A stretch of 64,000 bases of DNA from Roseiarcus sp963813555. GTDB taxonomy: Bacteria; Pseudomonadota; Alphaproteobacteria; Rhizobiales; Beijerinckiaceae. The stretch is taken from NCBI GenBank assembly GCA_963813555.1, contig CAWEZX010000002.1, positions 558,001 through 622,000 of the forward strand. The letters run 5' to 3'. Under the pieces are notes generated by a model. That model was not told the origin of the DNA, did not search any database, and saw only the letters and a list, made by a program, of their open reading frames with translations. Shown piece by piece: positions 63,934-64,000 of this stretch. Within the stretch, counting starts at the first letter, position 1, and every line of letters starts with the position of its first letter. The position numbers and the translations under genes were made by a program.

Positions 63934-64000
63934 CATGCCGCAGACCAACAGCCAATTCTTCGACGATCTCTCGCGCCTGATGACTGACGCGGCCGGCCTT
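63934..64000 (+). CDS. UbiK-family (BMFP domain) accessory factor, 5' end only
   Basis: The ATG at 63934 reads MPQTNSQFFDDLSRLMTDAAGL before the window ends. This matches the N-terminus of the short coiled-coil UbiK/BMFP proteins, which help ubiquinone biosynthesis and membrane association. GGAGCC lies about 6 bases upstream of the ATG. Confidence 0.7.

Noticed and set aside
1..64000. CRISPR arrays, rRNA operons, toxin-antitoxin pairs or defence genes
   Set aside because: No regularly spaced short repeats, rRNA sequence or recognisable defence proteins were seen; the repeats present are IS copies and isolated hairpins.

Overview
The window is GC-rich chromosomal DNA of an alphaproteobacterium of the rhizobial order (Hyphomicrobiales). 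The flagellar gene set (FlaF/FlbT, MotE, a short FlgA and FlgD) is the rhizobial kind. A group 3b-type [NiFe] hydrogenase beside many insertion sequences would suit a methylotroph or Beijerinckiaceae/Methylocystaceae relative, but that placement is inference.

Layout. (1) 1-3270, minus strand: a cytoplasmic [NiFe] hydrogenase operon in the order beta (two 4Fe-4S), cyclic-nucleotide-binding protein, gamma (FAD/NAD(P) and 2Fe-2S), delta (small subunit), alpha (large subunit; only its first codons lie in the window). (2) 3400-31560: an island of insertion sequences and decayed genes. It has two near-identical IS630 elements in inverted orientation, two IS1182-type elements in direct orientation, two IS110-family pseudogenes plus a third broken IS110-like copy, a decayed second IS630-type gene, and a tip-to-tip chain IS5 - IS5 - IS701 - IS5 remnant carrying an IS3. 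Among them are a broken tyrosine recombinase, frameshifted DUF427, glycerophosphodiesterase and 5'-3' exonuclease genes, an intact Ni/Co-exporter-like gene with a DUF1007 gene, an extensin-like lipoprotein, a truncated glutathione transferase, and a divergent epmA/efp pair. (3) 31739-56925: a flagellar cluster. An unknown protein, fliI and flgF run leftward; motA, fliM, fliN, fliG, flhB, an unknown gene, flgB, flgC, fliE, flgG, flgA, flgI, motE, flgH, fliL, fliP, flgE, flgK, flgL, flaF, flbT, flgD, fliQ, flhA, fliR, a fliJ-like gene, flgJ (rod-binding part only), a flgN-like gene and a FliL-like gene run rightward. An epoxide-hydrolase-like gene lies backwards between fliQ and flhA. (4) 56922-64000: housekeeping and mixed genes: carA, a YqeY-type GatB-like gene, a class III nucleotidyl cyclase, a small secreted protein, an HTH protein, an AT-rich DUF535/VirK gene, a zinc alcohol dehydrogenase and the start of a ubiK-type gene.

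The flagellar genes supply the rod, hook, hook-filament junction, P- and L-rings, switch, stator A subunit and most of the export apparatus, with dense translational coupling (ATGA/GTGA overlaps). fliF, fliH, motB, fliK and flagellin genes are not in the window. Single-base frameshifts occur not only in the island but also in one gene of the flagellar operon and at the start of the alcohol dehydrogenase, so some may be sequencing indels rather than decay. I see no clearly new multi-gene system. The most unusual observations are the CTAG/TA-targeted tip-to-tip IS chain, ORFs that borrow their stop codon from the target site, the epmA/efp pair in the island, and a triple half-site sequence at 60481-60510 that can form two mutually exclusive hairpins.
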